From Saccharothrix ecbatanensis (GTDB taxonomy: Bacteria > Actinomycetota > Actinomycetes > Mycobacteriales > Pseudonocardiaceae): a stretch of 64,000 bases of DNA. A program made the translations under genes and the position numbers. Every line of letters begins with the position of its first letter. Within the stretch, counting starts at the first letter, position 1. The notes beneath the pieces were generated by a model, which saw only the letters and a list, made by a program, of their open reading frames with translations, did not search any database and was not told where the DNA came from. Of the stretch, positions 1 to 8,655 are shown piece by piece. The DNA lies in contig NZ_JACHMO010000001.1 of assembly GCF_014205015.1 (NCBI RefSeq), positions 248,001 through 312,000 on the forward strand, in the 5' to 3' direction.

Positions 1-234
1 CGCGGCCAGTCCGGCGATGAGCGGCGCGCCGACCACGACGCCGAGCGCGTAGAGGCTGATCGCGTGGCCGGCGGTGGGGATCGAGATGCCGAACGTGTCC
101 GCCATCTGCGGCAGCAGACCCATGGTGGCGAACTCGGTGGTGCCGATGGCGAAGCCGCCCATCGCCAGCGCGAACATCGCCGCGCCACCGTTGATCCGAC
201 GGGTCGCGGCGGGCTCGACGGTCGTCGCCGTCAT
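1..234 (-). CDS. MFS efflux transporter, DHA1/AraJ type (N-terminal part only)
   Basis: This is the first 78 codons of a leftward gene that runs off the left edge of the window. After a short basic N-terminus it shows a first membrane helix containing GGFAIGTTEFATMGLLPQMA. That pattern is typical of TM1 in DHA1-family drug:H+ antiporters related to AraJ. A second helix rich in small residues follows (LYALGVVVGAPLIAGLAA). Such proteins export drugs or sugars across the cytoplasmic membrane, but the substrate cannot be read from this fragment. ATG at 234 is the only sensible start. The gene lies 113 bp downstream of a PPOX-family gene on the same strand, so it may belong to the MarR-controlled block or use its own promoter in the AT-rich patch near 279-306. 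Confidence 0.85.
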   Translation of the reverse strand, partial: MTATTVEPAATRRINGGAAMFALAMGGFAIGTTEFATMGLLPQMADTFGISIPTAGHAISLYALGVVVGAPLIAGLAA

Positions 235-347
235 CTGGGCTCCTGTCGTCTGTCCCGAGTCGACAGTGACCGCGCGACTTGATTAGCTACCGAAACGATT
301 TTACGGTCGAGTCCCCGCCGGGTCGCATCGTGCGCGCGTGCCTCTGC

Positions 348-749
348 TCACACGGTGCGACCTGCCTGAGGGATGTCGAGCGCGGTGCCGTACAGGCGGG
401 AAGCGCGGAGGGTGATCGCCAGACGGCGGTCTGGTTCCGGCTCGCCGTCCGTCTCCGCCTCGACCAGTTCCGCATCGCCCTCGACCACGGCGAACGACCA
501 CACGTCCGGCCCGCTGACGTGCAGCGACACCCGCGGGTTGGTGCGGATCTGGCGGGCTTTGAGGCGGTCCGCCGTGGTGGAGACGCGGATCGTGCGTTTC
601 TCCGGGTCCCACTGGTACAGCACCGTGGACAGGTGCGGCTGCCCGCTGCGCTTCACGGTCGCCAGCACCCCGAACTGCTGTGCCCCGATCAGGGCCACCA
701 GCTCGTCATCGGTGAGGGTGCGCGGTGCGGGGCCTGCGTTGACGGTCAT
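348..749 (-). CDS. Pyridoxamine 5'-phosphate oxidase-fold protein, probably F420- or flavin-dependent
   Basis: The 133-aa product has the split beta-barrel signature of the PPOX/FDOR superfamily. The segment FGVLATVKRSGQPHLSTVLY (residues 27-46) is the strand pair that binds the cofactor phosphate, followed by RTIRVSTTADRLKARQIRTN. Proteins of this size and pattern in actinomycetes are usually F420H2-dependent or flavin-binding reductases of unknown substrate. The start is well supported by GAGGAG about 6 nt before the ATG. It lies 30 bp downstream of the DHA2 exporter stop on the same strand, so co-transcription with the MarR-exporter pair is likely. A role in modifying a compound that the exporter handles is only inference. 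Confidence 0.8.
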   Translation of the reverse strand: MTVNAGPAPRTLTDDELVALIGAQQFGVLATVKRSGQPHLSTVLYQWDPEKRTIRVSTTADRLKARQIRTNPRVSLHVSGPDVWSFAVVEGDAELVEAETDGEPEPDRRLAITLRASRLYGTALDIPQAGRTV

Positions 750-779
750 GTCGATCTCCTCGGTCAGACTGGGGGTGGG

Positions 780-2207
780 TCAGGCAGTGGGGCGCTTGCG
801 CAGAACGGTCAGCGTGACCACGAACGCGGCGGCGAGCAGGGCGGCGGCGATGGTGAAGGCGACGTGGTACCCGGCGGTCAGGGCGGCGGGCTCGGCGAGG
901 CCCGACGCCAAGTCCTCCTCGGTGCGGGCGGCGGCGAGGGTGGACAGGACGGCCACGCCCACGGCCATGCCGACCTGCTGCGTGGTGTTGAACAGGCCGG
1001 ACACCAGTCCGGCGTCATCCGGCTTGGCGTCGGACATGCCCAGCGAGGTCAGGGCCGGCAGCACCAGGCCGCCACCGGCGATCAGCAGCATGACCGGCAG
1101 AAGATCGGTCACGTAGTCCGCGTCCACCGGAACCATCGTGAGCTTGAGCATCGCCCCGAATAGCAGCACCAGCCCGGCCAGCAGCACCGCACGCTCACCG
1201 AACCGCGTGTTCAAGCGGGCCGAGACGAACAACGACACACCGCCGATGGCCACGGCCGCCGGCAGCATCGCCAAACCGGTCGCCAAAGCGCTGTAGTGCA
1301 ACACCTTCTGCATGAAGAGCGCCACGATGATCTGGAACGCGAACATCGCCGACAGCGTCAGGATCTGCACCAGGTTCGCCCCGATGACGTTCCGCGAACG
1401 CAGGATCCGCAGCGGCATCAACGGCGTCTTCGCGGTCGCCTGCCGAACGGCGAACCCGGCCAGCAGGACGAAGGCCAGCGCGCCGAGGCCGAGAGTGTGC
1501 GGAGCCGTCCACCCGTGCTGCTCGACCTTCACCACGGTGTAGATGCCGAGCATCAACCCACTCGTCACCAAAGCCGCGCCCAGCACGTCCGCGCCGGCGG
1601 CCAGACCCCTGCCCCGGTCGGACGGCAGCACGCGCACCGCCAGGGCGATCGTGGCCAAGCCGATCGGCAGGTTGATGAAGAAGATCCAGTGCCAGCTCAG
1701 CGCGTCGGTGAGCACTCCGCCCAGCACCTGCCCGATGGACGCCCCGGCCGCGCCGGTGAAGCTGAAGACGCCGATCGCCTTGGCCCGTTCGCGGGGATCG
1801 GTGAACAGCGTCACGAGGATGCCCAGCACGACCGCCGACGCCATCGCGCTGCCCGCGCCCTGGAGGAACCGCGCGGCGATCAGCAGACCCGGCGTCGTCG
1901 CCGCGCCCGCGAGCAGCGACGCGGCGGTGAACACGGCGTTCCCCGCCACGAACATCGCCTTGCGGCCGATCAGGTCACCGAGCCGCCCGGCCAGCAGCAA
2001 CAGGCCGCCGAACGCGATCAGGTAGGCGTTGACCGTCCAGCTCAGGCCGGCGGGGGAGAAGCCCAGGTCCCGCTGGATGGCGGGCATGGCGACCGTGACG
2101 ATGCTGCCGTCCAGGATCGTCATCAGCATCGCCGCGGACAGCACGACCAGTGCCGTCCAGCGGTTGGAGCGAGGTGGCGCGAGCGGTGTTCCGAGCGTGG
2201 ACGACAT
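780..2207 (-). CDS. MFS drug exporter, DHA2 (EmrB/QacA) type
   Basis: The 475-aa protein has about 14 hydrophobic segments, the usual number for DHA2 exporters. Recognisable motifs are LDGSIVTVAMPAIQRDLG in TM1 (motif D1), GRLGDLIGRKAMF in the TM2-3 loop (motif A), and GAAGASIGQVLGGVLTD in TM5 (motif C, the antiporter motif). It should expel hydrophobic drugs using the proton gradient. The ATG is preceded by GGGGAGAACC. A MarR gene lies 73 bp upstream on the same strand with a TTGT-N5-ACAA element in the gap. This arrangement usually means the exporter is induced by a MarR ligand. The substrate is unknown. Confidence 0.92.
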   Translation of the reverse strand: MSSTLGTPLAPPRSNRWTALVVLSAAMLMTILDGSIVTVAMPAIQRDLGFSPAGLSWTVNAYLIAFGGLLLLAGRLGDLIGRKAMFVAGNAVFTAASLLAGAATTPGLLIAARFLQGAGSAMASAVVLGILVTLFTDPRERAKAIGVFSFTGAAGASIGQVLGGVLTDALSWHWIFFINLPIGLATIALAVRVLPSDRGRGLAAGADVLGAALVTSGLMLGIYTVVKVEQHGWTAPHTLGLGALAFVLLAGFAVRQATAKTPLMPLRILRSRNVIGANLVQILTLSAMFAFQIIVALFMQKVLHYSALATGLAMLPAAVAIGGVSLFVSARLNTRFGERAVLLAGLVLLFGAMLKLTMVPVDADYVTDLLPVMLLIAGGGLVLPALTSLGMSDAKPDDAGLVSGLFNTTQQVGMAVGVAVLSTLAAARTEEDLASGLAEPAALTAGYHVAFTIAAALLAAAFVVTLTVLRKRPTA

Positions 2208-2255
2208 GGTTCTCCCCTGTCCGAGTGGCGACAGGAGGAACCGTAGCGGATAGTT

Positions 2256-2268
2256 TTGTTACAGACAA
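2256..2268. promoter_or_regulatory. Probable MarR operator upstream of the DHA2 exporter
   Basis: TTGT-tacag-ACAA is an inverted repeat with 4-bp arms in a locally AT-rich stretch between the MarR gene and the exporter. MarR proteins commonly bind TTG/CAA-type dyads of this spacing. The arms are short, so this is a moderate call. Confidence 0.4.
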
Positions 2269-2280
2269 TCTCTCTCGGAT

Positions 2281-2769
2281 CTACCTGGTGCTCTCGCGGG
2301 CCCGACGAGCCGTCTGCGGTGATGCGACAGGGGTGGAGAGATGGCCCGTGACCAGCAGGTTCATCGCGTGGAGGAGGGCGTCACGGTCCTTCTTCGGCAG
2401 TGATTCCAGAGCGGCCCGGTGCACGCCGTCCACGACCTGCTGGCTGCGCTTCGCCAGCTCCGCGCCCTTCTCGGTGACCGCGACGATCCGGGCCCGCCGA
2501 TCGGTGCTGGACGGCCGCCGTTCGGCGAGCCCGGCCTGCTCCAGCGCGTCGACCGTGACGACCATCGTGGTCTTGTCCATGTCGCCGATCTCGGCCAACT
2601 GGATCTGCGTGCGTTCCTCTTCGAGGGCGTGCACGAGCACGCAGTGCATGCGTGCCGTCAACCCGATCTCGGCGAGCGCCGCCGCCATCTGCGTGCGCAG
2701 CACGTGGCCGGCGTGGTCCAGGAGGAACGACAGGTCGGATTCGGTGCGGGCTGGGGCCATGGCGGACAT
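2281..2769 (-). CDS. MarR-family transcriptional regulator
   Basis: The 162-aa protein has the MarR winged-helix layout. An N-terminal dimerisation helix (DLSFLLDHAGHVLRTQMAAAL) is followed by a helix-turn-helix around QIQLAEIGDMDKTTMVVTVDAL (about residues 56-77) and the wing ERRPSSTDRRARIVAVTEKGAEL (about 83-105), which carries the DR motif that contacts DNA. It is the first gene of a leftward set reading MarR, DHA2 exporter, PPOX protein. It probably represses the exporter through the dyad at 2256-2268, but whether it also represses itself is not clear. ATG at 2760 is an alternative start three codons in. Confidence 0.9.
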   Translation of the reverse strand: MSAMAPARTESDLSFLLDHAGHVLRTQMAAALAEIGLTARMHCVLVHALEEERTQIQLAEIGDMDKTTMVVTVDALEQAGLAERRPSSTDRRARIVAVTEKGAELAKRSQQVVDGVHRAALESLPKKDRDALLHAMNLLVTGHLSTPVASPQTARRARESTR

Positions 2770-2820
2770 GGCCCCAGCCTACCTACTCGGACACCGGTGG
2801 ATTATCCGCAAGAGACCTGA

Positions 2821-4140
2821 TCACAGCGGCGGGTGGGCGTTGCGCAGCAGCTCCCGGAACTGCGCCGAGTGCCAGTGCCCTGCCTGTGGCGCGTCGGGCA
2901 ACGCACCGGTCGGGCGCGGCGCGCCCCACCCGGCGTCGTACGTCGGGTCGCACATCGGGTTGAAGAGCCCTTCGTCGTTCGGCAGCCGGATGCTCGCCCC
3001 GTCCGACTCTCCCGGCGGCTTCATCCACACGTACGCGTCGATGCCGGGTGCGGGCGCCGCGACCGGCCGTTCACCGAGGCCCGCGCCGACCTGGTTGCAC
3101 CAGTTGGAGATCAGCAGCCGCCGGTCGATCCGGCCGCCGTCGACGTACGCGTCGACGCTGGTCTCCGGGCCCGGTCCGGTCGGCCGGTTCGGGCCGCCCC
3201 AGCCGTTGCGGGACGTGTCGATCAGCACGCCGACGCGCTGGCTGAAGCCCGCCGCCACCAGCTCGCGGCGAACGACGTCCACATAGGACAGTTCGTCGAC
3301 GAAGTCGTTCCAGTCGACCCACCTGCTCTGGAGGATCGGTGACCCGTTGATGGACGTCTTGACGAGGAACTCCTCCCGCAACGCCGAGTAGTTGGCCACG
3401 TTGGCGATGAAGCCGTGCACGTTCGCCTTCGTGCTGCCACCCGAGGTGGCGGCGCGCGCCAGCACGTCCCGGGCGGTCGGGCGGTCCTCCGACCAGCCGA
3501 GGCTGCCGTGGTGGCCGATGTCGAGGTAGTTGTAGACGTTCCAGAGCCGGTCCAGCTTCGCCAGCGCGTACCCGATGCCCTCCACGTAGGCGCCGTTCGC
3601 CTTGACCAGGTCACACATGGCCGTCGCCCACGGGCGCGGCGAGACGTGCGTGACGAGGTACCCCAACGAGTCCGGTTCCACGATGGTGACGATCCGCAGC
3701 CGCCGGTACTTCGGATCGGCCACGATCGAGGCGATGGGATCGATGAACTCCTGCTTGTACCGCGGCAGGTCGTACGGCCCCAGGTCGCCGTTGGACGCCA
3801 TGCGACCGCAGTCCCGGCCGGGCAGGTCGTTCACGACGAGCTGCACGACGCCGGCGTTCTGGCTAAGGGCTTCGTCCAGGTGGTCGCGCAGGCCCAACCG
3901 GCCGTTAGAGCCTTGGATCGACTGGATGTTGTTCAGCCACACCCCGGTCGGCTGGTCGAAGACGGCGGCGCCGCCCGGTTCGGCGACGGCGCGCGCGGAC
4001 CACTCCGGGTTGACGTAGACGCTGGCGCCGACGTACGGGTTGTCCACGCGTGACGGTCTGGCCGCCGAGGTGCCGACCACCGTTCCGGCGGTCAGCGCGA
4101 CCGCCATGAGCACAGCGCCGACACGTAAGAGATACCTCAT
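2821..4140 (-). CDS. Secreted GH6 cellulase, cellobiohydrolase-like
   Basis: The 439-aa product has a signal peptide (about residues 1-27) followed directly by a full GH6 catalytic domain. There is no carbohydrate-binding module and no linker. Family hallmarks are DLPGRDC at 105-111 (Asp110 is the expected proton donor), EPDS at 155-158, VYNYLDIGHHG, WVDWN, GVLIDTSRNGWGGPNRP, NWCNQVGAGLGERP and WMKPPGESDG near the C-terminus. The extended C-terminal loop region resembles Thermobifida Cel6B-type exo-acting enzymes rather than short Cel6A-type endoglucanases, so release of cellobiose from the non-reducing end of cellulose is expected. It appears to be a single-gene unit. I see no GAGCGCTC-type (CelR/LacI) operator directly upstream, unlike the CAZyme genes at the right end of the window. 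Confidence 0.95.
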   Translation of the reverse strand: MRYLLRVGAVLMAVALTAGTVVGTSAARPSRVDNPYVGASVYVNPEWSARAVAEPGGAAVFDQPTGVWLNNIQSIQGSNGRLGLRDHLDEALSQNAGVVQLVVNDLPGRDCGRMASNGDLGPYDLPRYKQEFIDPIASIVADPKYRRLRIVTIVEPDSLGYLVTHVSPRPWATAMCDLVKANGAYVEGIGYALAKLDRLWNVYNYLDIGHHGSLGWSEDRPTARDVLARAATSGGSTKANVHGFIANVANYSALREEFLVKTSINGSPILQSRWVDWNDFVDELSYVDVVRRELVAAGFSQRVGVLIDTSRNGWGGPNRPTGPGPETSVDAYVDGGRIDRRLLISNWCNQVGAGLGERPVAAPAPGIDAYVWMKPPGESDGASIRLPNDEGLFNPMCDPTYDAGWGAPRPTGALPDAPQAGHWHSAQFRELLRNAHPPL

Positions 4141-4207
4141 GTACTGCTACCTCCGATGATCACAACGGCGTGACGGGAGGCGGTGTGCTTCCACCGTACC
4201 GCGTAGA

Positions 4208-4900
4208 TCACGGCGTGCCCAGGTACTTGTGGAGCGCGGTGGCGGCGTCGAGCATCGCCATCGCCCGGCGGGTCAGGTCGGCTTCCCGCGCGGTGATCGC
4301 GGCCCGCAACGCCTCGGTGCCGCCTGAACCGCGGAACTGGTCCATGATCGGCTTGATCGCGGGCAGCGGGTAGCGGCTCTGCCGCAGCGTCGCCACCAGG
4401 CGCGCGTCGCGGACGTCGGTCGGGCCGTAGCGCCGGTAGCGGTCGGTGTCCCGTTTCGGGGCCAGCAGGCCGGCGGACTCCCACACCCGCAGCGCCGACG
4501 GCCGGACGCCCAGCCGTGCGGCCAGTTCGCCCACCCGCAGGCCGGTCCGCGGCACGCTGTCCGGTGGCAGCCCGGCCACCGCCGTCAACGCCTCCGCCGT
4601 CGCCCGCAACGCCTGCCGCTGCTCGTGCACGGCCGCGTGCACGGCGTCCACCCGCTCCAGCGCCAAGGCCGGCGATCCGTCGTGCACCGCGCGCATGATG
4701 GCCCTGGCCGCGTCCCACCCGTAACCCCGACCCAGCACCCGGTACGTCAGCAACGCCTCCCGGTGCCGCTCGCCGAACCTCCGGTAACCGGCCGGGGACC
4801 GCTCGGCCGGCGGCAGGACCCCGGCGTCCAGGTAGTTGCGCACCTGCTGGGCCGAGATGCCCGCCGCGCGGGCGAGATCCACGGGGCGAAGCGTCCGCAC
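4208..4900 (-). CDS. Transcriptional regulator with two MerR-type DNA-binding domains
   Basis: With GTG at 4900 the product is 230 aa. It carries two MerR headpieces in one chain. The first is residues 2-50 (LRPVDLARAAGISAQQVRNY then GVLPPAERSPAGYRRF). The second is about residues 119-165 (LRVGELAARLGVRPSALRVW then AGLLAPKRDTDRYRRYGP). A helical linker joins them, and a short helical tail follows. Ordinary MerR proteins have one such domain and dimerise. A two-domain layout is known in TioE-like actinobacterial regulators; that naming is from memory. It is divergent from the ABC transporter at 5025. Two TTCAA/TTGAA inverted repeats lie in the shared intergenic region, so local control of the transporter is likely. 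No metal-binding cysteines are visible. An in-frame reading continues upstream without a good start. Confidence 0.88.
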   Translation of the reverse strand: MRTLRPVDLARAAGISAQQVRNYLDAGVLPPAERSPAGYRRFGERHREALLTYRVLGRGYGWDAARAIMRAVHDGSPALALERVDAVHAAVHEQRQALRATAEALTAVAGLPPDSVPRTGLRVGELAARLGVRPSALRVWESAGLLAPKRDTDRYRRYGPTDVRDARLVATLRQSRYPLPAIKPIMDQFRGSGGTEALRAAITAREADLTRRAMAMLDAATALHKYLGTP

Positions 4901-4910
4901 GGGTCGGCCT

Positions 4911-5022
4911 CCCGACCGGTCGGGTTCAACGGCGATTTGAAGGTTACGCACCGGCCTCTCAAGGTCAGCGGCCAGCCATTCGTCAAAAGTCTCAACTACG
5001 GACTTCAACGATACGGTTGAAG
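4911..5022. promoter_or_regulatory. Divergent control region with two MerR-like inverted repeats and a palindrome
   Basis: Three symmetric elements lie between the divergent regulator and ABC genes. CCCGACCGGTCGGG at 4911-4924 is a perfect 14-bp palindrome. TTCAA-N7-TTGAA occupies 4925-4941. CTTCAA-N8-TTGAAG occupies 5003-5022 and ends just before the ABC start codon at 5025. The last two share the same arms, which suggests a common binding protein, most simply the adjacent double-MerR regulator. Confidence 0.6.
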
Positions 5023-5024
5023 CC

Positions 5025-5905
<881 letters not shown>

Positions 5906-5909
<4 letters not shown>

Positions 5910-6757
5910 ACCCCCGTGTGGTGGCCCTGCGCGCCGGTGTGCGGCGGGGCCGGATCGAGTTCGGGCAGACCATGACGAACGCGGGCGAGCTGATCGGCTG
6001 GCTGTGGCTGCCGGTGGTGGCGCTGGTGGTGATGCACGCGTTCGGCGACGGACCGCTGCCCGGCGTGGACTTCTCGCTGGGCGCGCAGTCGGTGCCCGGC
6101 ATCCTCGCGATGAACGCCGTGTTCACCGGCCTGATGGGGTTGGCGATGGCGCTGACCATGGACCGCGAGGACGGCACGTTGCTGCGGGCCAAGGCGACGC
6201 CGAACGGCATGCTCGCGTACGTGGTCGGCAAGGTGCTGGGCAAGGCGGCGCTGACGGTTGCCGTGCTGGCGCTCATGCTGGCGCCGGCGGTGTTCGTGTT
6301 CGACGGCCTGGAACCGGGCCGGGTGTCGACGTGGGTGACGCTGGCCTGGGTGCTGCTGCTCGGGCTGCTCGCCACGCTGCCGATCGGGGCGATCCTGGGC
6401 GCGGTGTTCGGCAACGCCCAGAGCCTGGGCTTCGTGATGCTGCCGATCATGGGCCTGGTGGCGGTGTCGGGCGTGTTCTACCCGATCACCGCGCTGCCGG
6501 GGTGGTTGGAGGTGGTCGGCCAGGTGTTCCCGCTGTACTGGCTGGGGCTGGGTCTCCGGTCCGCCCTGCTGCCGGACGCGTTGGCCGTGGCCGAGATCGG
6601 TGGCGGTTGGCGGCACCTGGAAACCGTGCTCGCGCTCGGCGCGTGGGCCGTGGTGGGACTTGTGCTGGCGCCGATCGTGCTGCGCCGCATGGCCCGACGT
6701 GAATCGGGTTCCTCGGTCGCGGCCCGCCGCGAGCAGGTGGCGCAGCGACCCGGCTGA
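5906..6757 (+). CDS. ABC-2 type permease, partner of the upstream ATPase
   Basis: The 283-aa protein has about six membrane helices in the ABC-2 pattern: WLWLPVVALVVMHAFG, ILAMNAVFTGLMGLAMAL, ALTVAVLALMLAPAVFVF, WVLLLGLLATLPIGAILGAV, FVMLPIMGLVAVSGVFYPI and a C-terminal helix. The stretch SGVFYPITALPGWLEVVGQVFP is typical of DrrB-like permeases. Translation is coupled to the ATPase gene by an ATGA overlap. The two proteins should form a 2+2 exporter in the cytoplasmic membrane. Transcription runs into the 3' end of a convergent lipoprotein gene across a short direct repeat. Confidence 0.9.
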
Positions 6758-6804
6758 CGCGGGGTTCCAGGTGGCGCGGTGTTCCGGCTGACGCGGGGTT
6801 TCAG
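6751..6804. repeat. 20-bp direct repeat spanning two convergent stop codons
   Basis: CGGCTGACGCGGGGTT(C/T)CAG occurs at 6751-6770 and again at 6785-6804 with one mismatch. The first copy contains the permease TGA. The second copy ends with the stop of the leftward lipoprotein gene. The repeat looks like a local duplication of the permease 3' end. Confidence 0.75.
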
Positions 6805-7733
6805 CTGAAGAGTTCCGCCAGGTCGCCGTGCTGCAAGGCCATCATCCCCCGACCGGCCCAGGCGTCCGGCGCGGTCGGCGCGAGCACCCGCACCATGCCG
6901 GTCTGGTCGGCGGGCTGCTCGACCGTCGCGCCGACCAGCACCGTCGGCCAGGCCCCGGTTTCGAGGTTGGTCATCACCATGTCCTTGGCGGCATTGGGGT
7001 TCTCGTCCGGCGCGCACACGACCTCGGTGGACTCGCCCGCCGGGGTCGTGCGCACGCCCGCCGCCAGCGGCAGCCCGCTCGTCGGCTTGCTGATCACCGC
7101 GGCCGACACGTCGCCGAGGCACCGGGCCAGCTCGCCGATCATCGGGTCCGCGGCCAGCGACCGGTCGCCCGCGGGCTCGGTGATCCACTTCAACGTCGCG
7201 CCGGTGGGGGCGTGGGCCACCGAGCCCGGATCCACCCGGATGTGCTGGAACCCGGTCACGATCCCGGCCTTCGCCAACGCGCCGTCCAGGTCGACCTCGC
7301 CGTCCTCGGCGGTGCTCCAGGTGCCCGATCCGGCACGTTTGCCGCCCAGCGCCGCGATCTTGGCGTCCACCGCGGCCACGTCGACGTCCATCCGCAGCAC
7401 GGCGGCCCACTTCGGCGACTGCCCCACCCGCAGTGCGGTGTTCGCCTGGGCCGGGTCGAAGCCGACCAGGTCGGGCAGCAGCCGGCTGCGCCCGGCGAGG
7501 TCGGAATACCCGTAGCCCTGCAGCGTGCGGAAACGCGTGGCGTCCCGCTCGACGAGCGCGCGGATCGCCGCCACGTCGCCGTACTCCACCAGCAGGGACG
7601 ACTCGTCGGTCGCCCGCACGCCCGCCAGCGCGCCGAGCAGTCCGGTCGCCGGCGGCGTTTGCGTCACGTCGGCCTCGGCGGCGCACCCGGTCAGCAGAAC
7701 CGCCACCAACGCCACGCTCGCACGTCTGATCAC
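6801..7733 (-). CDS. Secreted lipoprotein of unknown function
   Basis: From GTG at 7733 the product is 310 aa. A lipoprotein signal peptide ends in the lipobox LLTG-Cys (about residue 16). The mature part is rich in Ala, Asp and Val, with no catalytic motif I recognise. Short phrases such as RFRTLQGYGYSDLAGRS and TLKWITEPAGDRSLAADP look like an extracellular alpha/beta domain. A paired Cys arrangement (ARCLGD and VVCAPDE) suggests one disulfide. The gene stands alone, convergent with the ABC permease. The start is uncertain because no clear ribosome-binding site is visible. Function is unknown. Confidence 0.75.
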   Translation of the reverse strand: MIRRASVALVAVLLTGCAAEADVTQTPPATGLLGALAGVRATDESSLLVEYGDVAAIRALVERDATRFRTLQGYGYSDLAGRSRLLPDLVGFDPAQANTALRVGQSPKWAAVLRMDVDVAAVDAKIAALGGKRAGSGTWSTAEDGEVDLDGALAKAGIVTGFQHIRVDPGSVAHAPTGATLKWITEPAGDRSLAADPMIGELARCLGDVSAAVISKPTSGLPLAAGVRTTPAGESTEVVCAPDENPNAAKDMVMTNLETGAWPTVLVGATVEQPADQTGMVRVLAPTAPDAWAGRGMMALQHGDLAELFS

Positions 7734-7794
7734 CGGGTGGATGGTAGGTCGGCGAGACGATCTCCACGCCTGTTTTAACGGAAAGGGCCTTGCC

Positions 7795-8427
7795 TCAGGC
7801 CGGGATCTCCACCGCGATCTCCTCGCCCAACCGCGCCCCGCCCGAGAGGTCCAGCTCGTCACCGCTCCAGAACCGGCCCGGGTCGTACCAGTTCGCCCGG
7901 CGTCCGACGGGCAGCAGACCCATCGCCTCGTACGTCACGGCCACGACCTCGGCGCAGTACGCGGTCTCCAGCGTCGCGTCGGACGATTTCCGCAGGTTCG
8001 GCACCCGGCCGCGCAACCACCTCGTGGCCAGCCGTGCCGTCGACGGGAACGGGGTGCCGTTGAGCACCGCCACCGTCTTCAGCACCGCGTCGTCCTCCTC
8101 GCGGGTCGTCGGACGGTCCAGCTGCCGCAGCCACGCCCGCTGCCCGTACTTCCGCGCCCACACCAGCACCGCGTCACGCAGGTCGTGCAGCTGCACGCCG
8201 CGGTGGTGGGTGCCGGTCCACACGTCCGGCAGCGTGCGACCCATCTCGGCGTGCCACATCAGCGGCGGCAGGTCCTCCACCGCCACGGTCATGCCCACGT
8301 GGTTGACCGGGCTGTTCGTCGTGACCCGGATCGCGCGGTCGGCCGCCGAGCTGCCGCGGAACAGCCACACGTCGCCGGTTCGGGTGAGTTCGACCGCCTC
8401 GTCCAGACCGATCTTCGTTCCCGCCAT
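7795..8427 (-). CDS. Permuted papain-fold (NlpC/P60 superfamily, YiiX-like) protein
   Basis: The 210-aa protein begins with the pattern seen in circularly permuted NlpC/P60 proteins: a strand DVWLFRGSS, then SPVNHVGMTV with the probable catalytic His (about residue 43), and much later YCAEVVAVTYEAMGLLP with the probable catalytic Cys. A Trp-His segment (LMWHAEMG) follows the first motif. Relatives include amidases and acyltransferases acting on lipids or peptidoglycan. No signal peptide is present, so it is probably cytoplasmic. It is divergent from the 49-aa membrane peptide gene 17 bp away, with almost no room for two full promoters. Substrate unknown. Confidence 0.7.
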   Translation of the reverse strand: MAGTKIGLDEAVELTRTGDVWLFRGSSAADRAIRVTTNSPVNHVGMTVAVEDLPPLMWHAEMGRTLPDVWTGTHHRGVQLHDLRDAVLVWARKYGQRAWLRQLDRPTTREEDDAVLKTVAVLNGTPFPSTARLATRWLRGRVPNLRKSSDATLETAYCAEVVAVTYEAMGLLPVGRRANWYDPGRFWSGDELDLSGGARLGEEIAVEIPA

Positions 8428-8444
8428 CCCGGTAGCCTAGGCAG

Positions 8445-8594
8445 ATGCGCTGGTGGAAGCTGCTCGGCCTGGCCGGTGTCGCGGGTGTCGCGGCGACCGG
8501 GGTGGTGATCGCGCGCGCGGAGCGCAAACGGCGGGCCTACACCCCGGAGGAGATCCGCGAACGGCTGCACGCCCGGGTCGCCCGGACCGACTGA
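8445..8594 (+). CDS. Small single-helix membrane protein (49 aa)
   Basis: This short gene encodes MRWWKLLGLAGVAGVAATG followed by VVIARAERKRRAYTPEEIRE and a basic tail ending in ARTD. One transmembrane helix (residues about 5-23) is followed by a positively charged cytoplasmic segment and a short predicted helix. Small proteins of this design next to unrelated genes are common in actinomycetes, and their function is not known. The codon pattern is strongly GC-biased at third positions, which supports real coding. The start ATG lies only 17 bp from the divergent ATG of the permuted papain-fold gene. Confidence 0.65.
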   Translation: MRWWKLLGLAGVAGVAATGVVIARAERKRRAYTPEEIRERLHARVARTD

Positions 8595-8655
8595 ACCTTC
8601 GCACCGCGGCCACTTCGCGCTGCGGCGTCCGTGCCGCGATGGGATCTTGGTGCCC

